From contig NZ_QEKQ01000006.1 in the NCBI RefSeq assembly GCF_003096655.1, positions 219,841 through 283,840 of the forward strand: a stretch of DNA of 64,000 nt, given 5' to 3'. The DNA is from Tamilnaduibacter salinus. Lineage in GTDB: Bacteria > Pseudomonadota > Gammaproteobacteria > Pseudomonadales > Oleiphilaceae. The first letter of the stretch is position 1. Each line of letters begins with the position of its first letter. Under the pieces are notes generated by a model, which did no database searches, had not been told where the DNA came from, and worked only from the letters and a program-made list of their open reading frames with translations. Both the position numbers and the translations under genes were made by a program. Of the stretch, positions 48,024-57,129 are shown one piece after another.

Positions 48024-49763
48024 ATGTTCCACGACGCTTCGCTGAATGCCTTCTTCAATGCGCTGATCCGGGAATGGCCGGTGGCGCACTATCACCAGAG
48101 CGATACGACGGTGTCCAGCCAGCACCGACTTCCGGGGGGCTATTTCGAGATTCCCGGCCGTGCGGACACATCACTGCTCGTCCCCTGCCGGTTCCGCGCA
48201 CGGACCGGGCGACACCTTCTGACCGGGCCACTGATGCTGGAAACCGGCGATCAACGCCGGACCATTGGTTTCAATGATGCGGTGGAATGGTGCCTGGGTC
48301 TGCCTGCCCTTCAGAAGGACGGCTCGCCCGAGGCACTGGAAAGCATCAAACAGCGGGTGCATAACAGCATTCGCAATCTCACCGCTTCCCACAGCGCCCT
48401 CTCTGACCGGTTCGATAAACTATTCCAGGCGCCACTGTCCTTCATGGAGGCCGAGCAGGCCCTGTTCAGCGGGCATTCCATTCATCCCTGCCCAAAGGAC
48501 AGGGGCAACATGAGTGCGGGTGAGGCGCGAGACTATGCGCCGGAGTATGGCAGCCGCTTTCCACTCGCCTGGTACAGCGTGCATCGCGATCACCTCTTCC
48601 TGCGCCATGCCGACGGCACCGATCTGGATGCGGCCATCGAGCCTCTGCTGGACGCGGAGCCGGACGCGCCCATCTGGCGGGCGGACCTGCCCGGCAATCA
48701 CTGCCTGATCCCATGCCATCCATTCCAGCACGACCAGTGGCAGGCGTCCGCCAGCCTGCGCGCCATGATGGATGCCGGCACCCTCATCCACGTGGGCCAC
48801 GGTCAGTCACATTGGGGGGCCACCTCCTCTCTTCGCGCCATCTATTCGGAATCCGCCCCCTGGATGCTGAAGTTCTCACTGACGGTTCGGCTGACCAATT
48901 CCGTCCGTCACCTCCAACCAGAGGAAGTTGTTCGTGGCGCCGAACTGTGCCGGGTATTGGATAGCGGCCCGGTACGACGCTGGATTGAAAGCCGGAGAGA
49001 CTTCGACGTTCTTCGCGAACCGGTCGCCACGGGCCTGCGGGGCCGAGAGGGCAACATTCTCACCGAGACGCTCGTGGTCTGGCGTGACAACCCGTTTCTG
49101 GGCACCACAGCGGAGAATACCGAAGTGGTCGCCACACTGCTGCAGGACGACCCCCGCTCCGGCGAATCCCGGCTGGTTCAGCGTCTGCGTCAGGCCGGTC
49201 TGGATGCCACCCAGACCCGCGACTGGTTCCGCCGTTACCTGGACGTGGCCGTCGGGCCGTTGCTGGAAGCTCAATCGCGCTTCGGCATCCTGTTCGGCGC
49301 CCATCAGCAGAACCTGGTACTGCGTCTCGATGGCGTCTGGCCGGAGACACTCTATTTCCGTGACTGCCAGGGCACCGGCTTCACCAGCGTCGCCCTGGAG
49401 CGACTCGGAGACGAACTGGGCGGCCTGGCGGACGACAGCGAGAACCTGCTTCCGGACGATCTTGGTATCCGGCTGTTCTGCTATTACCTGTTCATCAACG
49501 CCACCTTCAACGTCATGTCGTCGCTGGCCGCCGGCCACCTGACCAGTGAAGACGTGCTGATCCAGACGTTGCGGGACTGGCTGCTGGCCCGTCTCGACGA
49601 GCAACCCGCCGACACCCGGGCTATCCACTACCTGCTGGAGAGTCCGGAGCTGTACGCCAAGGGCAACTTCATCTGCACGCTGCGGGCGCTCAACGAGAAC
49701 ACGCTGGATGATGTGTTCTCCATCTATCACCCCCTGACCAATCCGCTTTACCCGGAGGCCTGA
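48024..49763 (+). CDS. iucA: Aerobactin-type NIS siderophore synthetase IucA
   Basis: ATP-dependent NRPS-independent siderophore synthetase joining citrate to N6-acetyl-N6-hydroxylysine in aerobactin synthesis. It has 579 residues from the ATG at 48024 (MFHDASLNAFFNALIRE); the frame is open further upstream through the Fur box but without family similarity. Motifs: HPFQHDQWQ, GHGQSHWGATSSLRAIYS, KFSLTVRLTNSVR (ATP/citrate sites) and GAHQQNLVLRLDG. First gene of iucABCD, in the same order as the classical aerobactin operon. Regulation by iron is inferred from the Fur box. Confidence 0.93.
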   Translation: MFHDASLNAFFNALIREWPVAHYHQSDTTVSSQHRLPGGYFEIPGRADTSLLVPCRFRARTGRHLLTGPLMLETGDQRRTIGFNDAVEWCLGLPALQKDGSPEALESIKQRVHNSIRNLTASHSALSDRFDKLFQAPLSFMEAEQALFSGHSIHPCPKDRGNMSAGEARDYAPEYGSRFPLAWYSVHRDHLFLRHADGTDLDAAIEPLLDAEPDAPIWRADLPGNHCLIPCHPFQHDQWQASASLRAMMDAGTLIHVGHGQSHWGATSSLRAIYSESAPWMLKFSLTVRLTNSVRHLQPEEVVRGAELCRVLDSGPVRRWIESRRDFDVLREPVATGLRGREGNILTETLVVWRDNPFLGTTAENTEVVATLLQDDPRSGESRLVQRLRQAGLDATQTRDWFRRYLDVAVGPLLEAQSRFGILFGAHQQNLVLRLDGVWPETLYFRDCQGTGFTSVALERLGDELGGLADDSENLLPDDLGIRLFCYYLFINATFNVMSSLAAGHLTSEDVLIQTLRDWLLARLDEQPADTRAIHYLLESPELYAKGNFICTLRALNENTLDDVFSIYHPLTNPLYPEA

Positions 49764-49768
49764 GAGCC

Positions 49769-50746
49769 ATGACGACCGATCACCACAAGACCCGCCTGAG
49801 GCTGACCGAAGACGGCCGGCAGGCGCTGCTGGAATCCGCTGAACAGACCTGGCAACTGACCCTGACCGGCGAAGGGCGGGACCGGACGATCACCAACTGG
49901 GAGGGCACGGAACCTGAAACCGACGCACTGTACCCCCTCATCGATGTGCTCCTGTCTCGCCTCCAACTGGACACCCTGACGCTGGCAGCACCGGTCGCGG
50001 CGCGCTGGTCCCTGACCCACCCGGCCTGGGAGCATCACGACGATGGATCGGCCCGCCTCCAGCGTGCGGCGTTCTATCAGATGCGGGAGCTGTGGCTGAG
50101 TCACGACATGCAGCCCCTGATCCCCGAGATCTGGACAAAGACCGGTGAGGTGCCCCATCCCCGGCGCCCGACGCTCCCGGACGGCGTCCTGTACCGACGC
50201 TACCATCCGGGTCTCGATCAGGTGCTGGAGCTGCGACAGGCCCGCGTCGATGAAGACGGCGAACGCTTCCACCGATGGCAAAACCTGCCAAGGGTCTCGC
50301 GTTTCTGGGAATACCCGTTCAGTCGCGAACGGTTGGATCAGATGCTGGCCGATCGCCGCGCCGATCCCAACAGCTTTCCGCTGATTCTCCTCGCGGACGG
50401 CGACCCGGTGGGGTACTTCGAGACCTACTACGTGCCCGAGGACCGCCTCGGCCCCTACTGCAATGCCGGCCCATTCGACCAGGGCATGCATGTGCTGGTG
50501 GGTGAGGAGCGTTACTGCGGCAAGGGGCAGGCGCCGGTCTGGATCAACACGCTGACCCACTACCTGTTCCTGACCGACCCGCGCACGCGCACGCTCTACG
50601 GCGAACCGGACGCGGCCAACCAAGCGATGCTCAAGCAGGCCGAAAACCTCACCTGGCGGATTCACGAGGCGTTCGACTTCCCTCACAAGCGTGCCCGCCT
50701 GGTGTCTGCGGACCGGCACCCGTTCTTTACCAACGCCCGACTGTAA
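49769..50746 (+). CDS. iucB: N6-hydroxylysine O-acetyltransferase IucB
   Basis: GNAT-fold enzyme acetylating N6-hydroxylysine with acetyl-CoA to give the hydroxamate for aerobactin. It has 325 residues, near the E. coli IucB size. The C-terminal GNAT domain (about 150-310) has FHRWQNLPRVSRFWEYPFSR, LLADGDPVGYFETYYVPEDR and GKGQAPVWINTL, typical of siderophore acetylases. The N-terminal 140 residues form the family's leading domain. It begins 5 nt after iucA. Confidence 0.92.
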   Translation: MTTDHHKTRLRLTEDGRQALLESAEQTWQLTLTGEGRDRTITNWEGTEPETDALYPLIDVLLSRLQLDTLTLAAPVAARWSLTHPAWEHHDDGSARLQRAAFYQMRELWLSHDMQPLIPEIWTKTGEVPHPRRPTLPDGVLYRRYHPGLDQVLELRQARVDEDGERFHRWQNLPRVSRFWEYPFSRERLDQMLADRRADPNSFPLILLADGDPVGYFETYYVPEDRLGPYCNAGPFDQGMHVLVGEERYCGKGQAPVWINTLTHYLFLTDPRTRTLYGEPDAANQAMLKQAENLTWRIHEAFDFPHKRARLVSADRHPFFTNARL

Positions 50747-50750
50747 TGCC

Positions 50751-52481
50751 ATGACCACAGAATCACTCTGGAGACACACCAACCAGCGGCTGATGGCGAA
50801 AATCATCGCCGAATCCAATTACGAGGGCTGCCTGGCTCCCCGGCAGACCGATGATCAGGGCTGGGAACTGACGCTGGGCGGACACCTTTACCGGTTCCGG
50901 GCCCGCCGGACCGTCTGGGACTTCCTGCGCATCGAACCGCACAGCCTGACGCGTGATGGCAAGCCCGCCGACAGTGCGGCTCAACTGGTAGTCGATGCAC
51001 AGGCATCACTGGGCCTGACCGACATTGTGCTGGCCAACTTTCTGGAAGAGCTCCAGAACACCCTCGCCGGCGACCGCATCCAGCAGAAACGCCTCTCGGC
51101 ACTGAGCGCCGGGGATCTGCTGGAACTGCCCGCTGCCGAGCAGGAGGGACTGCTGGATGGCCACCCGAAGGCGCTGGCCAACCGGGGCCGCATGGGCTGG
51201 GGGCAGGCCGATCTGCTCGCGTACAGCCCGGAAGGCGGTAACCGTTTTCGGCTACGCTGGCTGGCGGTTGACCCCGCCCTGACCGGCACCCACGTCGGTA
51301 CTGCCCCGCTGGAGCAGTGCCTGACAGACAGTGAACGCAATGCCATTCAACAGGAGCTGGGCGAACGACGGGACTGGCCCCTCGTCCCCGTCCACCCCTG
51401 GCAGTGGGATCACCGACTGCAGGCCCAGTACGCAGAGCCGCTGGCCCGGGGTCAGCTCGTGGATCTGGGGGTGCGGGGGCATTGGTATCGACCGCAACAG
51501 TCCCTGCGCACGCTCAGTAACGATGCTGCGCCTGAACACTGCGACCTGAAACTGGCCCTGACCATTCTCAACACGTCCTGCTACCGGGGCATTCCGGCCG
51601 AGCCCATTGCCCAGGGGCCCGCGCTGTCCCAGTGGCTCTGGGAGCAGAGCCGGCAGGATCCGGAGCTGCACCGGATGGGGCTGGAAGTTCAGCGCGAGCT
51701 GGCCGGCTGCCACGTACCGCACCCTCAGCAGTCTCTGGTCGACGGCGCGCCCTACCGGTATCACGAGATGCTTGGCGCCGTATGGCGCGAGAGCATGGCC
51801 AGCAAGGCCCGGGAGGACGAGCGGACCATGCTGATGGCCACGCTGATGCAATGCGACGGTCAGGGCCGCTCGCTGATCGCGGCACTGATCCGGCGTTCCG
51901 GTCTCGCGCCGGAAGCCTGGCTCACCCGGCTGTTCGACTGTGTCACGCTGCCGATCTACCACCTGCTGTGTGCCTATGGCATCGGCCTGGTCGCCCACGG
52001 TCAGAACCTGGGGCTGATTCTCCGGGACAACGCGCCGGAGCGGGTCACGATCAAGGACTTCCACGGCGATCTGCGCTGTGTGGATCAGCCGATACCGGAA
52101 GCGGCGGGCATGTCAACCTCCTTGCTGGACAGCCTGAAGCGACTGCCGCCCGAATATCTGGTGCACGACCTGATCACCGGGCATTTCGTCACGACGCTCC
52201 GGTTCATTTCGCCACTGCTGGAGGACGACCTCGGATTCCACGAGCGCCATTTCTACGGCTTACTGGCGGAGCGTATCCGGGCCTATCAGGCCGATCATCC
52301 GGAACTGGCCGACCGCTTCGACCGGTTTCCGCTGCTGCGGCCAACGCTGGAACGGGTCTGCATCAACCGCGTCCGCTTCCGGATCGGGTATGAAGACCAC
52401 GCCGAACGCCCTCTGCCCGAACTGGGCGAATCACTGAGCAACCCCTTACGACAGCCGCTGCCAACAGGAGAGACACCATGA
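50751..52481 (+). CDS. iucC: Aerobactin synthase IucC
   Basis: Second NIS synthetase, adding the second hydroxamate-lysine to the citryl intermediate. It has 576 residues from the ATG at 50751 (MTTESLWRHTNQRLMAKI); a longer frame starts inside iucB. Motifs: HPWQWDHRL, YRPQQSLRTLSN, LKLALTILNTSCYRGI, HGQNLGLILRD and IKDFHGDLRC. It starts 4 nt after iucB and overlaps iucD as ATGA. Confidence 0.93.
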   Translation: MTTESLWRHTNQRLMAKIIAESNYEGCLAPRQTDDQGWELTLGGHLYRFRARRTVWDFLRIEPHSLTRDGKPADSAAQLVVDAQASLGLTDIVLANFLEELQNTLAGDRIQQKRLSALSAGDLLELPAAEQEGLLDGHPKALANRGRMGWGQADLLAYSPEGGNRFRLRWLAVDPALTGTHVGTAPLEQCLTDSERNAIQQELGERRDWPLVPVHPWQWDHRLQAQYAEPLARGQLVDLGVRGHWYRPQQSLRTLSNDAAPEHCDLKLALTILNTSCYRGIPAEPIAQGPALSQWLWEQSRQDPELHRMGLEVQRELAGCHVPHPQQSLVDGAPYRYHEMLGAVWRESMASKAREDERTMLMATLMQCDGQGRSLIAALIRRSGLAPEAWLTRLFDCVTLPIYHLLCAYGIGLVAHGQNLGLILRDNAPERVTIKDFHGDLRCVDQPIPEAAGMSTSLLDSLKRLPPEYLVHDLITGHFVTTLRFISPLLEDDLGFHERHFYGLLAERIRAYQADHPELADRFDRFPLLRPTLERVCINRVRFRIGYEDHAERPLPELGESLSNPLRQPLPTGETP

Positions 52482-53851
52482 CCAAGACACTCGATCTTGC
52501 CGGACTGGGCATTGGTCCGTTCAATCTGAGTATCGCGGCCCTGTTGCAGGAAGCCCCTGAGCTGAAAACGGCCTTCTTTGACCAAAAACCCCGTTTCAGC
52601 TGGCATCCCGGCATGATGCTCCCCGGGGTGCGGCTGCAGACATCCTATCTGAAGGACCTGGTGACCGGTGTTGCCCCCTGGAGCCCGTACAGCTTCCTCA
52701 ACTACCTCGTCCAGCACGGGCGCTTCTATCCGTTCATGAACACCGGCATGGCATCGGTCAGCCGGGCCGAGTTCGCCGACTACATGGGATGGGTCGCCAG
52801 CCGGCTCGACAACCTGTATTTCAATCGGGCCGTGGAGCGGGTTCAGTTTGACGGTGACCACTTCCAGATCCGGTTCGCCGGCGAGGCCGAACCGGTCACC
52901 GCCCGCAACCTGTGTCTCGGAACCGGCAAGACGCCCCATATACCTGAGGCCTGTCAGGCAGCGGCTGGCGACCACTGCTTCCACAACATGGAACTGGCCC
53001 TGCGCCAGCCGGACGTCAGCGGCCAGCGCGTCACGGTTGTTGGTGGCGGTCAGTCGGGCGCCGAGGTCGTACTGAGCCTGTTGCAGGGCGACTGGGGCCG
53101 CCCCCGCGCCATCACCTGGTTCTCGCGGCGCTCCAACTTCGAACCACTGGATGAAACACCGTTTACCAACGAGTACTTCACCCCCCAGTATGTGGACACC
53201 TTCCACGGTCTGCCGGAAGACCGCCGGCTCACACTTGTGGCGCAACAGAAACTGGCGTCCGACGGCATTTCCCCGGTCACGCTGGAAGCGCTGCACCAAC
53301 GCCTCTACGAGCACCATGTGGCGGATGGCGGCTCGCCCGCCGTGTCCCTCCAGCCCGACCGGACGGTCGAGTCCATGAGCGCGGACCGCCCCTTCCGTCT
53401 GGAGACGGTCAACGGGCTGGACGGCACCAGGGAGTCCTCCGAGGCCGATCGCGTCATTCTCTGCACTGGCTTCGAGTCGCGCCTGCCGGCATATCTGGAC
53501 GACGACCTCCGGCAGCGTCTGGACACCGATTCCGACGGACAGCTCCGGCTCGGCCCGGACTTCGAGGCCCGCTGGGATGGCCCCATCGACCGCCGGATCT
53601 ACGCGGTCAACGCCGGCCGTCATTCCCACGGCATCGCCGAGCCCCAGATGAGCCTGATGTGCTGGCGCTCAGCCCGCATCATCAATCACCTGTCCGATCA
53701 GGTCCTGTTTCCGGTCACAGCGAGCGTCAACATGGTGGACTGGACAGCCGTCCAGAGGGAGAGCGACAGGCCGACGGAGACTCACCAGACAGACAGCCAT
53801 CAAGCAGCCAGGCACGAATCAGAGATGGGTGCCACCAGCAACACTATTTGA
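52478..53851 (+). CDS. iucD: L-lysine N6-monooxygenase IucD
   Basis: FAD/NADPH-dependent hydroxylase making N6-hydroxylysine, the first committed step of aerobactin synthesis. It has 457 residues. The FAD motif is LAGLGIGPFNLSIAALL, followed by SWHPGMMLPGVRLQTSYLKDL in two parts, the NADPH motif VTVVGGGQSGAEVVLSLL, and the C-terminal ILCTGFESRLPAYL with NAGRHSHGIAEPQMSL. The last 30 residues are polar and unlike the family. Its stop codon lies inside the Fur box of iutA. Confidence 0.94.
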   Translation: MTKTLDLAGLGIGPFNLSIAALLQEAPELKTAFFDQKPRFSWHPGMMLPGVRLQTSYLKDLVTGVAPWSPYSFLNYLVQHGRFYPFMNTGMASVSRAEFADYMGWVASRLDNLYFNRAVERVQFDGDHFQIRFAGEAEPVTARNLCLGTGKTPHIPEACQAAAGDHCFHNMELALRQPDVSGQRVTVVGGGQSGAEVVLSLLQGDWGRPRAITWFSRRSNFEPLDETPFTNEYFTPQYVDTFHGLPEDRRLTLVAQQKLASDGISPVTLEALHQRLYEHHVADGGSPAVSLQPDRTVESMSADRPFRLETVNGLDGTRESSEADRVILCTGFESRLPAYLDDDLRQRLDTDSDGQLRLGPDFEARWDGPIDRRIYAVNAGRHSHGIAEPQMSLMCWRSARIINHLSDQVLFPVTASVNMVDWTAVQRESDRPTETHQTDSHQAARHESEMGATSNTI

Positions 53852-53863
53852 TAATCATTTTTA
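53849..53863 (+). promoter_or_regulatory. Fur box upstream of iutA
   Basis: TGATAATCATTTTTA matches the 7-1-7 Fur core (TGATAATnATTATCA) at 13 of 15 positions. It overlaps the iucD stop and lies 59 nt before the iutA start, so the receptor has its own iron-regulated promoter besides read-through from iucABCD. Confidence 0.82.
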
Positions 53864-53921
53864 TTTGTATTACTGTCCCGCAATCTTTCGGACGGTGACT
53901 CACGTTAAGGAGATTTTCATC

Positions 53922-56132
53922 ATGCGTCTTACTCCCCTTTCACTGCTCACCCGCGTTGCGGCGGCCGGGCTTGCAAGCACCACCGCCCTGCCGGTCCTGG
54001 CCGCGGAATCCACCACGGCTCTGGATGAGCTGGTGGTGGTGGGCAACCGCGCGCCCTCCCAGATCAGCGAAGTCCCAGGCACGGTCTGGGTACTCGAAGG
54101 CGAGAAACTGCAACGCCAGTTCGACAGCGGGCAGACCCTGAAGGACACACTGGGCAAGCTGATCCCGGGGATGGACCTGGGCACCCAGAACCGCACCAAC
54201 TTCGGCCAAAACCTGCGCGGACGCAGTGTGCTGGTGATGATTGACGGGGTGTCCCTCAACTCCTCCCGCGGTGTGAGCCGCCAGTTCGACAGCATCGATC
54301 CGTTCAACATCGAGCGTATCGAAGTGCTTTCCGGTGCGACCGCGATCTACGGCGGCGGCAGCACCGGCGGCATCATCAACATCATCACCAAGAAGGGCGA
54401 GACCGGCGACACGCAGTTCGAGACCGAACTGGGCGCCACCACCGGTTTCAACAAGACCGACGACCGCGTTTTCCGGGCCGGGCAGGCCATCAGCGGCGGC
54501 AATGAGGACGTCAAAGGTCGTCTCGCCTTGGCGGTTCAGGACAACGGCGGTTTCTATGACGGCAACGGCGATCAGATCCAGCCAGACATCACTCAGACCG
54601 ACCTGCAGTACAACCGCAGCGTCGACCTGATGGGAAGCCTTCAGTTCAACCTGACCGACAGCCAGAGCCTTGATGTGACGGCCCAGTATTACAACTCGGG
54701 GTATCAGGGGGAAAAGGGGCTGTTCGTCGGCCCGAACCTGTCGCAACTGAACGACCCGGAAATCCGCAGTGGCTTCCAGTCCGACCGGACTCCGGAGAGC
54801 GACCGCTACCTGCTGAACGCCTCCTACCGCAACACCGACTTCCTGGGACACACGGCCTACCTGCAGGCGTCCACCCGCATGGAAGAAGTCAGTTTCCATC
54901 CCTTCCCGGGCCGCACCGCGGACGACCCCGACACGCCGATCCCTGAGATGCCGTATCAGGGCGCGTCCAAGCAGAACACCGAGCAGCACAACCTCAAGGC
55001 CATGCTCGTCAAGGACATTGACGACGTCAGGCTGACCTACGGCGTCGATCTCGACCGCGAGGACTTTGACGCCAACCAGATGATCTTTGATCTCAACCAG
55101 GCGCTGGCCTCCGGCCTGTTGGTCAACGACAAAGTGTTTACCACGCCTCGTTATCCGCAGTACCGCGTGGACGGCGTCGCCGGCTTCTTCCAGGCTGAAT
55201 GGCAGGCGACCGACCGGCTGAAGCTGGACGCGGGTGTCCGCCATCGTCGCGCCAGTCTTGAAGTCGGTTCCTTCGTGCCGGTCCAGCAGCGGGTGAACAT
55301 TGCCGCCGGTATTGGCACAGCCGCCGAACCCATTCCGGGCGGTAAAAACGACTACAACGTCAGCCTGCTCAACGCGGGTGCCATCTACGACCTGACCGAC
55401 AGCCAGCAGGTCTGGGGTAACTTCAGTCAGGGCATGGAAATCCCGGACCCGGGCAAGGCGCTCGGCCAGGGTAACTACGCCCTCACCGGCATGAACGGTC
55501 AATACGTGCTGACCGACTTCCTGAACCTGAACGACAACAACCTGCCTGCCGTTAAGACCAATCAGGTCGAACTGGGCTGGCGCCAGTACACGACCGACTG
55601 GGACGTGCAGGTCGCCTCTTACTACACCTGGTCTGACGAGGCAACGGAAGTGACTGATCAACTGACCATTCGTGTGGTCGACGCCAAGACTCGTGACTAT
55701 GGCCTGGAAGCCGGTGCGGACTGGCGAATCACGGACCAGTGGCAGGTAGGGGGCTCCGCTCACTACGTGCGCTCCGAGGTCAAGCGGAACAGCGAATGGC
55801 AGAAGAAGACCGTGACCGAGGCCAGTCTTCCCAAGACCACCGCTCATGTCCAGTGGGCTAACGATCAGACCACCGTCCGATTCCAGGGCGCTCATGCCTT
55901 TGACGTTGACGACGAGCAGGGCAATGAGATCGACGGTCCCACGACCTTCGATCTTCAGGCCACGCAGCGCCTTGCCGCCGGCGAGCTGACACTGGGCGTC
56001 AACAACGTCTTCGACAAGCAGTACACCACCGTCTGGAGCCAGCGTGCCAAGCTGTTCTACGGCCTGCCCGAAGTCACCGACTTCCAAGGCCGCGGCCGGA
56101 CCTACACGCTTTCCTACGCCGTGGAGTACTGA
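53922..56132 (+). CDS. iutA: TonB-dependent ferric aerobactin receptor (IutA type)
   Basis: Outer-membrane beta-barrel importing ferric siderophore. It has 736 residues from the ATG at 53922, with AAGGAG upstream. A signal peptide ends near residue 27 (LPVLAAES). The TonB box ALDELVVVGNR is followed by the plug (QTLKDTLGKLIPGMDLG, NIERIEVLSGATAIYGGGSTGGIINI), then the barrel, ending on FQGRGRTYTLSYAVEY with the C-terminal aromatic residue. Fur box upstream; aerobactin synthesis genes before it. The plug region is close to IutA in pattern. Confidence 0.93.
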   Translation: MRLTPLSLLTRVAAAGLASTTALPVLAAESTTALDELVVVGNRAPSQISEVPGTVWVLEGEKLQRQFDSGQTLKDTLGKLIPGMDLGTQNRTNFGQNLRGRSVLVMIDGVSLNSSRGVSRQFDSIDPFNIERIEVLSGATAIYGGGSTGGIINIITKKGETGDTQFETELGATTGFNKTDDRVFRAGQAISGGNEDVKGRLALAVQDNGGFYDGNGDQIQPDITQTDLQYNRSVDLMGSLQFNLTDSQSLDVTAQYYNSGYQGEKGLFVGPNLSQLNDPEIRSGFQSDRTPESDRYLLNASYRNTDFLGHTAYLQASTRMEEVSFHPFPGRTADDPDTPIPEMPYQGASKQNTEQHNLKAMLVKDIDDVRLTYGVDLDREDFDANQMIFDLNQALASGLLVNDKVFTTPRYPQYRVDGVAGFFQAEWQATDRLKLDAGVRHRRASLEVGSFVPVQQRVNIAAGIGTAAEPIPGGKNDYNVSLLNAGAIYDLTDSQQVWGNFSQGMEIPDPGKALGQGNYALTGMNGQYVLTDFLNLNDNNLPAVKTNQVELGWRQYTTDWDVQVASYYTWSDEATEVTDQLTIRVVDAKTRDYGLEAGADWRITDQWQVGGSAHYVRSEVKRNSEWQKKTVTEASLPKTTAHVQWANDQTTVRFQGAHAFDVDDEQGNEIDGPTTFDLQATQRLAAGELTLGVNNVFDKQYTTVWSQRAKLFYGLPEVTDFQGRGRTYTLSYAVEY

Positions 56133-56159
56133 GCAGGGCAGCCAATCCCTGTAGGATAG

Positions 56160-56197
56160 AGAACCCGGGTCAGGCGACTGGCCCGGGTTCTGTTGTT
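56160..56197 (+). terminator. Probable terminator of iutA
   Basis: AGAACCCGGG and CCCGGGTTCT form a 10-bp perfect stem with a 12-nt loop, followed by TGTTGTT. The T-run is imperfect, so partial read-through into the FhuF-like gene is possible. Confidence 0.7.
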
Positions 56198-56220
56198 CCG
56201 GAACCGAAATCGCGGTATCG

Positions 56221-56976
56221 ATGAGCACTGACACCTTTACCAACAGCCCTTCGACGGGGTGGGACCTGCCTGATCTGATGGCCGACTATGCCCGGCTTCT
56301 GGATCTGGCGGGAAGTGATCCGGCAAAGGCGCTCTCCGGTCACCGCCAGACACCAACCGACCCGCCATTGTCAGCACCGGTGACATCAACGCTGTTGGCG
56401 GATACCGCACTGACCTCTCGCTTTCTGGATCAGACTGTCGCCCGAATGAGGGCCCCCGATCGTCGAACGGCGGCCACCGTCCTGTGGCAACGCCTGTCGC
56501 TGGACCTGCTCGCACCGGCCTGCGTGCTCTGGATGGCCCAAAAGACGCTCAGGCTTCACACCCCCGATCAGATCGGCTGGCACCCTGACACAGGCGACTG
56601 GGTTCGCCTGGACGCGCCGGAGTCCCCCATCGAGCTACCCGATGACGCGCTCGCAACGCTGACTCAGTGGCTCGAAATAATGGAACACCTTTTCCGGGGA
56701 CACTGGCAGGTCAGTAAAAGCGGCTTCTGGAGCAGTGCGGCACTGGCCACCGCCCGCCCGTACAGCCTCCTGTTCATGCAGGTGCCCGGGCACGAGTGGC
56801 GCCCCCAGGCCGAGCGATGGCTCGAACGGATGCCCTCACCGATTGCCCGTTACCTGAGCTGGGAAGACGTCGAGCGTCACGGCACCACGCTGACCATTCC
56901 ACGCCGCAAGGGGTGTTGCCTGAAGTTCCAGCTCCCGGACGGGAAACTCTGCGGCACCTGCGGCATCCGGCGCTGA
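56221..56976 (+). CDS. FhuF-like ferric siderophore reductase
   Basis: A 251-residue probable [2Fe-2S] protein releasing iron from imported ferric siderophore in the cytosol. The C-terminus carries the FhuF cluster pattern: CC, ten residues, CxxC, within RRKGCCLKFQ and GKLCGTCGIRR. The middle part with LFMQVPGHEWRPQAERWLERM is helical. It lies 88 nt after iutA in the same direction, past a weak terminator. Such a gene is not part of the classical E. coli aerobactin operon, so here it completes synthesis, uptake and release. Confidence 0.87.
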   Translation: MSTDTFTNSPSTGWDLPDLMADYARLLDLAGSDPAKALSGHRQTPTDPPLSAPVTSTLLADTALTSRFLDQTVARMRAPDRRTAATVLWQRLSLDLLAPACVLWMAQKTLRLHTPDQIGWHPDTGDWVRLDAPESPIELPDDALATLTQWLEIMEHLFRGHWQVSKSGFWSSAALATARPYSLLFMQVPGHEWRPQAERWLERMPSPIARYLSWEDVERHGTTLTIPRRKGCCLKFQLPDGKLCGTCGIRR

Positions 56977-56993
56977 CAGGCCATTGCGGGGCT

Positions 56994-57093
56994 GGGTTGA
57001 TTGACGACACAGCAGACGCCGCGGTTGACGCCGCCCGATCGGGCGAAGAGCGTTTCTCCGTCGCCGAGGCCCCATCATCGCGAATAACCGTGA
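56994..57093 (-). pseudogene. Degenerate C-terminal fragment of a third SUMF1-like gene
   Basis: On the minus strand GDGETLFARSGGVNRGVC then CVVNQPSP is encoded, matching the last 30 residues of the two intact SUMF1-fold lipoproteins upstream (GTVFARSG, NGFRCVVNQ). Just before it another frame reads VIRDDGASAT, matching their VVRDYAGRG, so a frameshift separates the pieces. No start and no N-terminal part are visible; the DUF6708-like gene occupies the next bases. Confidence 0.6.
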
Positions 57094-57129
57094 TACGTCT
57101 CGTTCGTCAATCTGCCAGCGTTAGGGGTT

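Noticed and set aside
53940..56243. A 767-codon open frame on the minus strand
   Set aside because: It is the antisense of iutA, whose signal peptide, TonB box and barrel end are unmistakable.
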